A DNA stretch of 5,966 nt, taken from the NCBI GenBank assembly GCA_023247955.1, contig JAHFFL010000074.1:1-5966 (forward strand), given 5' to 3'. Below, one piece after another: positions 1-5,966 of this stretch. The stretch is from Candidatus Omnitrophota bacterium. Its GTDB lineage: Bacteria > Omnitrophota > Gorgyraeia > 2-02-FULL-51-18. Positions within the stretch are counted from its first letter, which is position 1. Each line of letters opens with the position of its first letter. A model generated the notes under the pieces. The model did not search any database. It had not been told where the DNA came from and saw only the letters and a list, made by a program, of their open reading frames with translations. Made by a program: the position numbers and the translations under genes.

Positions 1-966
1 CATGTCGCGGAAATGCTTTTCAAGCTTTTGATAAATGGCCTCGAGTTGCGCGTACGCCTCCGGCATGCTTTTCTTGAGATGGCTGATTGGGTTCGGCGTG
101 CGGATGCCGGCCACGACATCCTCGCCCTGCGCGTTCATCAGGTACTCGCCGAAAAACTTCTTTTCGCCGGTGCCCGGGTCGCGTGTGAAAGCCACGCCGG
201 TGCCGCTGGTGTTGCCCGTATTGCCAAACACCATCGACTGCACATTGACGCCCGTCCCCAGGTCGTGCGGGATCTTGCTCAAGTTTCGGTACGTGATCGC
301 GCGATCGTTGTTCCACGAATCAAACACGGCGTTGCAGGCCAGCTTCAACTGCTGTGTAGGATCCTCGGGAAACGGTTTCCCCGTGCTCTCTTTGACGGCG
401 GCCTTGTATTCGTCGACAAGTGCTTTGAGGGCCGGCGGCGTGAGCTGAGTGTCTTCGGTAACTTTGAGTTTTTTCTTTTTCGCGGCCAGAAGGTGTTCAA
501 AACTGTGGTGGGTCATCCCGAGCACGACGTTGCCGAACATCTGGATAAAGCGGCGGTACGCGTCCCAGGCGAATCTTTCATTGCCTGATTTTCTGATCAG
601 CCCTTTGACGGTCTCTTCGGAAAGGCCGAGATTCAAAATCGTGTCCATCATGCCGGGCAGCGACACGGCCGCCCCGCTGCGCACTGAAACCAGCAGGGGA
701 TTTTCTTTGGAGCCAAATTTTTTGCCGGTGGCCTCTTCCAGTTTTTTCAAGTTTTCTAGAATTTCTTCCTCAAGCCCGGCGGGCCACTGTTTATTCAGCG
801 CGTAAAATTCTTTGCAAGCCACCGTGGAAATCGTAAAACCCGGAGGAACCGGGATCCCAAGATTGGTCATTTCGGCGAGATTCGCCCCCTTGCCGCCCAA
901 AAGACTCCTTTGGTCTTTGGTCCCTTCCGCCTTTCCGTTCCCGAAAAAATACAGGTATTTTGTCAT
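1..966 (-). CDS. ppdK: Pyruvate, phosphate dikinase, N-terminal part (runs off the left edge)
   Basis: Cytoplasmic enzyme interconverting pyruvate + ATP + Pi and phosphoenolpyruvate + AMP + PPi. The frame is open for 322 codons with no stop before the window edge; the family is about 870-900 residues, so roughly the first third is here, covering most of the ATP-grasp nucleotide-binding domain. Visible signatures are FFGNGKAEG near residue 7, LLGGKGANLAEM (22-33, with K26 at the ATP-binding lysine position), SVRSGA (94-99, with R96 at the conserved arginine position), PGMMDTILNLG (104-114) and GVAFTRDPGTGEK (257-269). The phosphohistidine swivelling domain and the PEP/pyruvate barrel lie outside. 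The ATG at 966 is chosen because the protein then begins MTKYLYFFG, as family members do. An in-frame ATG at 1017 would add 17 residues. It follows glyS after 139 bp, so it may have its own promoter or be read through from the operon. The truncation is only the window boundary; nothing suggests damage. Confidence 0.96.
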   Translation of the reverse strand, partial: MTKYLYFFGNGKAEGTKDQRSLLGGKGANLAEMTNLGIPVPPGFTISTVACKEFYALNKQWPAGLEEEILENLKKLEEATGKKFGSKENPLLVSVRSGAAVSLPGMMDTILNLGLSEETVKGLIRKSGNERFAWDAYRRFIQMFGNVVLGMTHHSFEHLLAAKKKKLKVTEDTQLTPPALKALVDEYKAAVKESTGKPFPEDPTQQLKLACNAVFDSWNNDRAITYRNLSKIPHDLGTGVNVQSMVFGNTGNTSGTGVAFTRDPGTGEKKFFGEYLMNAQGEDVVAGIRTPNPISHLKKSMPEAYAQLEAIYQKLEKHFRDM

Positions 967-978
967 CGAAGATTTTGA

Positions 979-987
979 CCCTTCCTT
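979..987 (-). promoter_or_regulatory. Candidate ribosome binding site of ppdK
   Basis: Read on the minus strand this is AAGGAAGGG, a good Shine-Dalgarno-like purine run, but it ends 12 nt before the ATG at 966, which is longer than the usual 5-9 nt. A second run, GAGAGGG (1029-1035), lies 11 nt before the alternative in-frame ATG at 1017. The two candidates are similar in quality, so the choice of 966 rests on protein homology. Confidence 0.45.
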
Positions 988-1050
988 TCTAACCCGGTTC
1001 TCAGCCACCACTGCCATTGGGTATTTTGCCCTCTCTTAAATTCCTTGGCC

Positions 1051-1091
1051 AAAAAAAGCCCTTCACCGTCCTATTTAAAACCTTGAGGGGC
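1051..1091 (-). terminator. Weak intrinsic terminator candidate between glyS and ppdK
   Basis: On the transcribed strand, GCCCCTCA (1091-1084) can pair with TGAAGGGC (1065-1058). This gives 4 + 3 base pairs around one C-A mismatch, with an 18-nt loop, followed directly by seven T (1057-1051). It sits 15 nt after the glyS stop, where the end of the ybeY-glyS operon would be expected. The mismatch and large loop make it weak; it could allow partial read-through into ppdK, act as an attenuator, or be chance. Confidence 0.35.
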
Positions 1092-1105
1092 GGCAGGACT
1101 GTTTT

Positions 1106-3226
1106 TCAGCCGTTCATGCGAATCCTGGATAAATCCGCGATATGCGCCGTATACAACCGGTTCACCGATCGAAGCAAGGCGAGGCGGTTTGCCCGGACTT
1201 TCGGGTCCTCGGCGTTGACAAAAACTTTCTCGAAGAATTCATTTAAGATATCAAAAAAAGCGTCCGCATACAAGCTTGTTGCCGCCTTGAAATTCCGTGC
1301 TTCCGTCTCCCGCCGTATCGAAGAGGAGGCGTTTTGGTAATGCTCAAAAACGCTGGTCTCGAGCGCTTCGGCGAAAAGCGCCGGATCCACGTGGTCCGGG
1401 AGGGGGCCTGAATTCCCCCTCAGGATATTCATCGTGCGCTCCACCACCTTGCAGGCCTTCGTGAAAGACCCCTCGGAAAAAAGCCGTGACAGCGCCTCCA
1501 CGCGGAGAAAGGTCTCGTAAGGCGCCTGGAAATCCGCGGCCATCGCGGCCTCCACGACGTCCTCACGATGTCCCCTGTCGACGAGCAGCGCCTTGAAGCG
1601 GTCCGCGAAGAAAAGCTCCAGCTGACGGAGGAGCTTGGACTCGGCGGCCTGCGGTACGAATTTACCCAGCGCCTCCTTGTTTGCCAATAACAGGCGGGCA
1701 AGCGAAAGCGGAATTTTTTTCTCGACCATGATCTTGAGCGCCGCCGTCGCGCTACGGCGCAAACCGAAAGGGTCCATGCTGCTTGTCGGTTCGTTGCCGG
1801 CGGCAAATGAGGCCGTGATCAAATCGCATTTATCGAGAATCGACAGCACGCCCCCCGCCGGTGTTTCCGGCAAGCGGTCAGCGGCAGTCCTCGGTAAATA
1901 CTGCTCGCCTATCGCTTCGGCCGCTACGCGGTTCTCGCCGTTCTCCAGCGCGTAATACTTGCCCATGATCCCCTGGAGCTCCGGAAACTCGCCGACCATA
2001 TGCGTCAAAAGATCGGACTTGCACAAAAAGGCGGCCCTCAAAAGCGCGGCGCGCTGCTCCTCCGGGAGGGTGAGCTCGGCGGCCGCGTCTTTGGCCAAAC
2101 GGAGTAACCGTTCGGATTTTTCAAACATCGACCCCGCTTCTTTCAAAAAGATCAGGTTCCTCAGCTCTTCCCTCTTTTTCTCGAGCGGAATCTTCACGTC
2201 CTCCCGGTAAAAAAACAGACTGTCCTGGAGCTTGGCACGCAGGATGTTCTCCATGTTGCCGGAAATGATTTTTCTTTCCTTGTCCTTGGCGACGCCGTCG
2301 AGCACGGCCAAAAACCTTGGCAGCAGTTGGCCGTTCTTGTCCACGACGCCAAAAAGCCGCTGTTTCCTCGCCATGCTGACCGCAAGCACCTCAACCGGCA
2401 GTTTTAAAAACTCCGGCGCGAACGGGGCGGAAAGCGCCTGAGGGTTCTCGACAAGAAAATTGACTTCGTTCAAAAGAAACGCGTCCTCGTAAACCTTCGA
2501 TTGGGACGCCGCGGCCAGCCGCGCAAGCGCTTCTTGAATCATGGTCCTTCGCAGCGTGGGATCAGGCACAATGCCGTGTTTTTTAAGGACGCCGAAATAG
2601 GCGGGGATGTCCTTGACGGGGTACCGCGTCCGCCGGCCCTTGGAAAAAATAACGGTCTCGTTTTTCACGCGCACGTTGCCGAGCTTGAATAGCACCGGCT
2701 TGTCGCCGAAAAAACAAAGCGCGTGGCGTATCGGCCGCGGGAAAATGAGCCCCGAATCGTCCCATTTCATATTTTTGGGAAACGGCAGGGACCGGGTCAA
2801 CGACAAGAGGATTTCGGGCAAAAGCGCGGCAGTCTTCGAGACGGGCTCGGCCTTTTTGATGAAGATATACTCCTTGCCGTTCAAATCGCCGGTAACGGTT
2901 TCCGCGAGCGAGACGTTGCGGTGCTTCAAAATCGTAAGAAATTTCTCGGTCGGCTTTCCGTCGGCGCCGGTGGCCTCCTGCTTCAGGAGCAGTCTCAACT
3001 GATTTTCCTTCGGGCTTTGCGAACCCGCGACTCCCTCGATCCAAAAGATCAGCCGCCGCGGCGTTGCCCACACACGGCAGTTCTTGAACGGGATCCTTTG
3101 GCCTTCAAAAACCTTTTTCACTTTTTCTTCCAAAATATTTTCGGAGGCCCGGTAAATATCGGCGAGGTTCGTGGCCGGCAGCTCCTCGGTACCAATCTCA
3201 AACAAGAGATCAGCGGGGCTTTTCAT
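1106..3226 (-). CDS. glyS: Glycyl-tRNA synthetase, beta subunit
   Basis: The beta subunit of the bacterial alpha2beta2 glycyl-tRNA synthetase; it binds tRNA-Gly and works with GlyQ, which carries the aminoacylation site, in the cytoplasm. The protein is 706 residues, close to the usual ~690-700, so it is full length. Hallmarks are [12 protein letters not shown] at the N-terminus (7-18), FPRPIRHAL (162-170), the segment [20 protein letters not shown] (324-343), [17 protein letters not shown] (403-419), DPFGLRRSA (485-493), and a C-terminal DALR-type anticodon-binding region (about 590-700) with [16 protein letters not shown] (670-685). The start is the ATG at 3226, which puts the N-terminal signature at the normal position. 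The first 17 bp overlap the end of glyQ. The nearby purines (GAAGG, only 2 nt from the ATG) make a poor ribosome site, so translation probably depends on coupling to glyQ, fitting equal subunit amounts. One small deviation is PTSSMDPF (480-487), where I recall PTGSKDPF as usual. Confidence 0.97.
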   Translation of the reverse strand: MKSPADLLFEIGTEELPATNLADIYRASENILEEKVKKVFEGQRIPFKNCRVWATPRRLIFWIEGVAGSQSPKENQLRLLLKQEATGADGKPTEKFLTILKHRNVSLAETVTGDLNGKEYIFIKKAEPVSKTAALLPEILLSLTRSLPFPKNMKWDDSGLIFPRPIRHALCFFGDKPVLFKLGNVRVKNETVIFSKGRRTRYPVKDIPAYFGVLKKHGIVPDPTLRRTMIQEALARLAAASQSKVYEDAFLLNEVNFLVENPQALSAPFAPEFLKLPVEVLAVSMARKQRLFGVVDKNGQLLPRFLAVLDGVAKDKERKIISGNMENILRAKLQDSLFFYREDVKIPLEKKREELRNLIFLKEAGSMFEKSERLLRLAKDAAAELTLPEEQRAALLRAAFLCKSDLLTHMVGEFPELQGIMGKYYALENGENRVAAEAIGEQYLPRTAADRLPETPAGGVLSILDKCDLITASFAAGNEPTSSMDPFGLRRSATAALKIMVEKKIPLSLARLLLANKEALGKFVPQAAESKLLRQLELFFADRFKALLVDRGHREDVVEAAMAADFQAPYETFLRVEALSRLFSEGSFTKACKVVERTMNILRGNSGPLPDHVDPALFAEALETSVFEHYQNASSSIRRETEARNFKAATSLYADAFFDILNEFFEKVFVNAEDPKVRANRLALLRSVNRLYTAHIADLSRIRMNG

Positions 3227-4109
3227 GGCCTTCGGCGATTACCACTTGTTGGGCACTTTTGGATTGATAGGCCTGAGCGCAGCGCTTGGCAAGACCACGC
3301 ACCCGGGCGATATAGCCGGGACGTTCGTTGACGCTGACCGCACCGCGCGCGTCCAGCATGTTGAATACGTGCGAGGTCTTGAGCGTAAGCTCGTAAGCGG
3401 GCAGCACCAGAACCCTGGGGTCAGACCCATCGCCCAGCAGGCGTTTGGCTTCTGCCTCGTACGTTTCAAAAAGCCGAAGCAGCATCGCGGTGTCACTCGT
3501 TTCAAAATTGTACCGGCAATACTCGACTTCATAGTCCTTTCGCAATTCGCCGTAATGCACTCCCTTAGACCACTGGAGCTCAAAGAGATCGTGTTTTTTC
3601 TGCAAAAACATGCAGATGCGTTCGAGCCCGTAAGTGATCTCGCAGGTGATCGGGTTTAAAACGAATCCCGCCATCTGCTGGAAATAGGTAAACTGCGTGA
3701 TCTCAAGACTGTCCAGCCACACTTCCCAACCAAGGCCCGAGGCGCCGAGCGTCGGCGACTCCCAGTCGTCCTGCACAAAGCGCAGATCGTGCTCCTCAAG
3801 CTTCAGACCCACCGCCCTCAAACTGTCGAGATACAGGTCCTGCGCGTCGGACGGCGAAGGTTTCAAGATAACCTGATACTGGTAATAATGCTGAGTCCTC
3901 AAAGGATTTTCCCCGTAACGGCCGTCGGTGGGCCGGCGCGTGGGTTGCACGTAGGCCACCTGCGAGGGATCGGGACCGAGGGCGCCGAAAAAAGTGGCCG
4001 GATGAAACGTGCCGGCGCCCATCTCCATGTCGTACGGTTGGAGTATCGCGCACCCTTTTTTGGCCCAGTAGTCGGAGAGTTTGGCGATTAAATCTTGGAA
4101 ATAAATCAT
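3210..4109 (-). CDS. glyQ: Glycyl-tRNA synthetase, alpha subunit
   Basis: The catalytic class II subunit of alpha2beta2 GlyRS: it activates glycine with ATP and, with GlyS, charges tRNA-Gly. The product is 299 residues, typical of the family (~290-300). Visible are [19 protein letters not shown] (23-41), [17 protein letters not shown] (53-69, class II motif 2 region), [13 protein letters not shown] (74-86), [19 protein letters not shown] (114-132), [10 protein letters not shown] (136-145) and the motif 3 element GLER (161-164). The start is the ATG at 4109: it begins [11 protein letters not shown] as homologues do and has a well-placed GAGGG 7 nt upstream. A GTG at 4154 would extend it 15 residues, but that lies inside recO and adds unrelated sequence. 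It begins 10 nt after the recO stop and overlaps glyS by 17 bp, so it is part of the same operon. Confidence 0.98.
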   Translation of the reverse strand: MIYFQDLIAKLSDYWAKKGCAILQPYDMEMGAGTFHPATFFGALGPDPSQVAYVQPTRRPTDGRYGENPLRTQHYYQYQVILKPSPSDAQDLYLDSLRAVGLKLEEHDLRFVQDDWESPTLGASGLGWEVWLDSLEITQFTYFQQMAGFVLNPITCEITYGLERICMFLQKKHDLFELQWSKGVHYGELRKDYEVEYCRYNFETSDTAMLLRLFETYEAEAKRLLGDGSDPRVLVLPAYELTLKTSHVFNMLDARGAVSVNERPGYIARVRGLAKRCAQAYQSKSAQQVVIAEGHEKPR

Positions 4110-4116
4110 GCCGGTG

Positions 4117-4121
4117 CCCTC
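4117..4121 (-). promoter_or_regulatory. Ribosome binding site of glyQ
   Basis: GAGGG on the minus strand, 7 nt before the glyQ ATG at 4109. It overlaps the recO stop codon (TGA at 4122-4120), so a ribosome terminating on recO sits on the glyQ ribosome site. This supports 4109 over the upstream GTG at 4154. Confidence 0.65.
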
Positions 4122-4878
4122 AATTAAACCCCATCTCCTCCAAAAAGACCACACTTTTTAGTTTACCCGGCAAGTGAAAATCTACGAAGCGGCGAAGCAC
4201 TTTTTCAAGCTCCTCCCCCACCTCCTGGGATACCTTGACATTGTAAAGCGCCTGGACGTTTGAACGGCGCACATGCTCGAGAAAATTGAGCGTCCCACGG
4301 CTGACTGGCATACGGCTCGAAGAGTCCGGGACGCAATTCTTGCAACAGATCCCGCCGCTCGCGATATGAAAATAAGCGGGGTCGGGGTTTTCCGCGCGGC
4401 AGCCAACGCAGGCCTTGATTTCAGGCATAAAACCCAGAAGATCAAGAAGCTTGAGTTCGAAGATCCTGGCGCTGCGCCTTGGGGAGGCGCCGCTGGCGAG
4501 AAAAAAAAGAGAGCCCTTAAAGAGGTCGAAGACCTCGGTTGACGGTGATTCGCCCTCGACGAGCGTGTCTAAAAGCTCGGTGAAATAGCTGGCGTAGGAG
4601 AGCCGTTCCAAATCTTCACGGATACGGGGAAAAAGATCGAGCGCGTCCACCTGCGTGACCTGATGCAGATCGCCACCCCCGCGGCGGCGCCGGTAAAAAA
4701 GAATCTCATTCAGCGAAAACGGCTCAAGCGTGCTGCCGAAGCGGTAACGCGTGTCGCGTATCCCTTTGATGATGCCATGGATTTTGCCGTGGTCACGCGT
4801 GTAAAAGTTCGCAAGCGCGCTCGTGTCCCGGTAATCCTGGGTCCTTAAAACAAAGGCCTGGGTTTTTGTGGCGCTCAC
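4120..4878 (-). CDS. recO: DNA repair protein RecO
   Basis: RecO mediates RecF-pathway recombinational repair: it anneals single strands and, with RecR, helps load RecA onto SSB-coated DNA. The 252-residue product matches the family (~240-260). It begins [19 protein letters not shown], the usual N-terminal OB-fold start (OB fold about 1-80), followed by the helical region. A C4 zinc site is visible as CVGC (157-160) and CKNC (179-182), with the typical HIASGG just before the second pair. The start is a GTG at 4878 whose last two bases form part of the DUF502 stop (GTGA, 4-bp overlap). No strong Shine-Dalgarno precedes it, so expression is probably coupled to the gene upstream. Within the gene there is a perfect 6-bp hairpin (4522-4536) and a T8 run on the coding strand (4508-4501). 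The frame is intact through both. Confidence 0.95.
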   Translation of the reverse strand: MSATKTQAFVLRTQDYRDTSALANFYTRDHGKIHGIIKGIRDTRYRFGSTLEPFSLNEILFYRRRRGGGDLHQVTQVDALDLFPRIREDLERLSYASYFTELLDTLVEGESPSTEVFDLFKGSLFFLASGASPRRSARIFELKLLDLLGFMPEIKACVGCRAENPDPAYFHIASGGICCKNCVPDSSSRMPVSRGTLNFLEHVRRSNVQALYNVKVSQEVGEELEKVLRRFVDFHLPGKLKSVVFLEEMGFN

Positions 4879-5489
4879 GAGGGCACCGCGGCACCGCCGC
4901 TGATCACGAGCTTAATGCCTTCCTCAATGGTCAGGTCGGATTCGACGATCTCGCTCTTTTCGACAAACACAAAAAAACCGGTGGCCGGATTCGGCGGAGA
5001 AGGCACAAACACCGTGATCAGGTCCTTGCCGGTCCTGCGCTGCACCTCCCACTTTTTGTCCTGCGTGACAAACCCTATCGCGTACACCCCTTTGCGTGGA
5101 TATTCGACGAAGACCACCTGCTTGAACACCCCTCTTTTATCGCCGAAAAACGCCTGCGCGATTTCCTGTATCGAGCCGTAGATCTTGTTGAACACCGGAA
5201 TATTTTTTAGCAGCCCTTCGCCGGCGGCCGTGAACTGTTTGAACATGATCTTCTCGGCGACAAAACCAATCCCCGCGACAAAAAGCGCGACAAAAAGCGC
5301 GATCGCCAGTTTTGCGAGAAATACCTTAAATCCCGCGTCCACATCGGCGACCGGCAATACTTGAAACAGCGGATTTACAAGCAGCCGGTCAACAAGCCGG
5401 ATCAGATATCCCATCACCACAAACGTCAAAAAAAGCGGAGCCAGCACGATAAGCCCCGAGACGAAATGCGTCCTAAACTTTCTCAGCAT
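4875..5489 (-). CDS. DUF502 family two-helix inner-membrane protein
   Basis: A 204-residue membrane protein of the DUF502 family, whose molecular function I do not know. Two hydrophobic segments are clear: about 9-30 (VSGLIVLAPLFLTFVVMGYL) and about 57-78 (LAKLAIALFVALFVAGIGF). After them come family hallmarks: NIPVFNKIYGSIQEI (96-110), FKQVVFVEYPRKGVYAIGFV (122-141), VFVPSPPNPATGF (160-172) and LTIEEGIKLVISGG (186-199). The soluble C-terminal part is likely cytoplasmic or periplasmic; the sequence does not decide. The ATG at 5489 is preferred over the in-frame TTG at 5495, because a G-rich ribosome site lies 7 nt before the ATG but only 1 nt before the TTG, and homologues begin MLR-like. It overlaps ybeY by 7 bp and recO by 4 bp. 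Its place between an rRNA-processing and a repair gene suggests shared expression rather than shared function. Confidence 0.93.
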   Translation of the reverse strand: MLRKFRTHFVSGLIVLAPLFLTFVVMGYLIRLVDRLLVNPLFQVLPVADVDAGFKVFLAKLAIALFVALFVAGIGFVAEKIMFKQFTAAGEGLLKNIPVFNKIYGSIQEIAQAFFGDKRGVFKQVVFVEYPRKGVYAIGFVTQDKKWEVQRRTGKDLITVFVPSPPNPATGFFVFVEKSEIVESDLTIEEGIKLVISGGAAVPS

Positions 5490-5941
5490 GGGCAAACCCC
5501 CAGGATTTTTTCCTGTTGTTCGTGCATTTTCCGATAACCCTCTTTTTGTTTGTCGTCGTAGCCGAGCAAGTGAAGCGTCCCGCGCACGAGATACCGCGCG
5601 AGTTCCTGCTTGAACGGAATGCGAAGCCTTTTCGCCGTTAGACGCGCCATCTGGCAGGACACCACAAGATCTCCCGCCCCCCCGTAATCAAAGGCGATCA
5701 CGTCCGTCGCGTAGTCGTGGCTCAAGTATCGGCTGTTCAGCCGCCGTATCCGCCGGTTGCCCGTCAATAAAACGCTGATGGACTTCTTTCGGTTCTCCCG
5801 GCGAAGCGTTTTGCGGACAATCCCCCGCGCCCAGGCCGCGCTAACCCCTTTAACACTTTTATCCAAACGCACCTCGATCAACTTAGCGAACCCGAATGTG
5901 CAGTTCTTTAAGTTGCCGCTAGTTGACCGGCGAGGGGGCAT
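5483..5941 (-). CDS. ybeY: YbeY family rRNA maturation endoribonuclease, metal motif altered
   Basis: YbeY is a metal-dependent cytoplasmic endoribonuclease involved in 16S rRNA 3'-end maturation and ribosome quality control. The product from the ATG at 5941 is 152 residues (family ~150). Family features are NSRYLSHDYATDVIAFD (69-85, with the conserved Arg at 71), GDLVVSCQMA (91-100), and the signature region RGTLHLLGYDD (120-130), followed by a helix with M139. The family signature is HGxLHLxGYDH, whose three His bind zinc. Here the first is Arg (codon CGC, against CAC for His), the second is kept as H124, and the third is Asp (D130). Asp at the third place occurs in some families as I recall, but Arg at the first is unexpected. 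The start is uncertain: residues 1-20 do not resemble YbeY, the core begins at LIEVRLDKS, and a TTG at 5881 would give 132 residues; neither start has a strong ribosome site. It is first in this stretch and overlaps the DUF502 gene by 7 bp. Confidence 0.88.
   Translation of the reverse strand: MPPRRSTSGNLKNCTFGFAKLIEVRLDKSVKGVSAAWARGIVRKTLRRENRKKSISVLLTGNRRIRRLNSRYLSHDYATDVIAFDYGGAGDLVVSCQMARLTAKRLRIPFKQELARYLVRGTLHLLGYDDKQKEGYRKMHEQQEKILGVCPC
5497..5501 (-). promoter_or_regulatory. Candidate ribosome binding site of the DUF502 gene
   Basis: GGGGG on the minus strand, 7 nt before the ATG at 5489 and inside the end of ybeY. It is not a canonical AGGAGG, but its spacing favours 5489 over the TTG at 5495, from which it is 1 nt away. 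Confidence 0.4.
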
Positions 5942-5966
5942 CGGTCATCGGGCACGCGGCCTTTTG

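Noticed and set aside
13..588. A 191-codon open frame on the plus strand at the left edge
   Set aside because: It is antisense to ppdK, whose motifs are unmistakable throughout this stretch.
1530..1555. GC-rich inverted repeat around CCGCGGCCATCGCGG
   Set aside because: It encodes an Ala-rich stretch of GlyS (EAAMAADFQ); a short stem of this kind is expected by chance in such codons and has no T-tract.
2723..3331. A 202-codon open frame on the plus strand opposite glyS and the end of glyQ
   Set aside because: It lies wholly antisense to two genes with clear family signatures and its translation resembles no protein I know. Long shadow frames are expected from the codon bias here.
3789..4091. 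A 100-codon plus-strand open frame opposite glyQ
   Set aside because: It is a shadow of the highly conserved glyQ coding sequence; no ribosome site or recognisable domain.
1..5966. Search for CRISPR arrays, tRNA or rRNA genes, insertion sequences, attachment sites or a defence or other novel system
   Set aside because: No regularly spaced repeats, no cloverleaf or rRNA-like segment, no transposase and no terminal repeats were seen. Nearly all bases are used by six housekeeping-type genes, and I see no support for a previously undescribed system here.

Overview
This is an ordinary-looking bacterial chromosomal segment, probably from an uncultured Gram-negative lineage. Every gene lies on the minus strand, so transcription runs from the right edge (5966) to the left edge (1). 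The two-subunit (alpha plus beta) glycyl-tRNA synthetase rules out eukaryotes and archaea. As I recall it, a recO-glyQ-glyS-ppdK order occurs in Deltaproteobacteria such as Geobacter and in candidate phyla such as Omnitrophota. The assignment is an inference from gene content and order only; no rRNA or other phylogenetic marker is present.

Layout in transcription order: ybeY (5941-5483, rRNA maturation endoribonuclease family), a DUF502 two-helix membrane protein (5489-4875), recO (4878-4120, recombinational repair), glyQ (4109-3210, GlyRS alpha), glyS (3226-1106, GlyRS beta), a 139-bp gap, and then ppdK (966 to beyond position 1, pyruvate phosphate dikinase, 5' part only). The first five genes are packed with overlaps of 7, 4 and 17 bp and one 10-bp gap, so they almost certainly form one operon with translational coupling. 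The promoter lies outside the window to the right. The glyS-ppdK gap holds a weak hairpin followed by seven T, and ppdK may be partly uncoupled from the operon.

Functionally the cluster groups ribosome maturation (ybeY), DNA repair (recO), tRNA charging (glyQS) and a central-carbon enzyme interconverting pyruvate and PEP (ppdK), plus an envelope protein of unknown role. I found no mobile element, CRISPR array, RNA gene or defence system. The most notable point is that the YbeY protein has Arg in place of the first metal-binding His of its signature motif. Other points are the ppdK leader, alternative starts, and a hairpin plus T8 tract inside recO.

The 25 bases at the far right (5942-5966) lie upstream of ybeY and probably contain the 3' end of another gene, but they are too short to assign.
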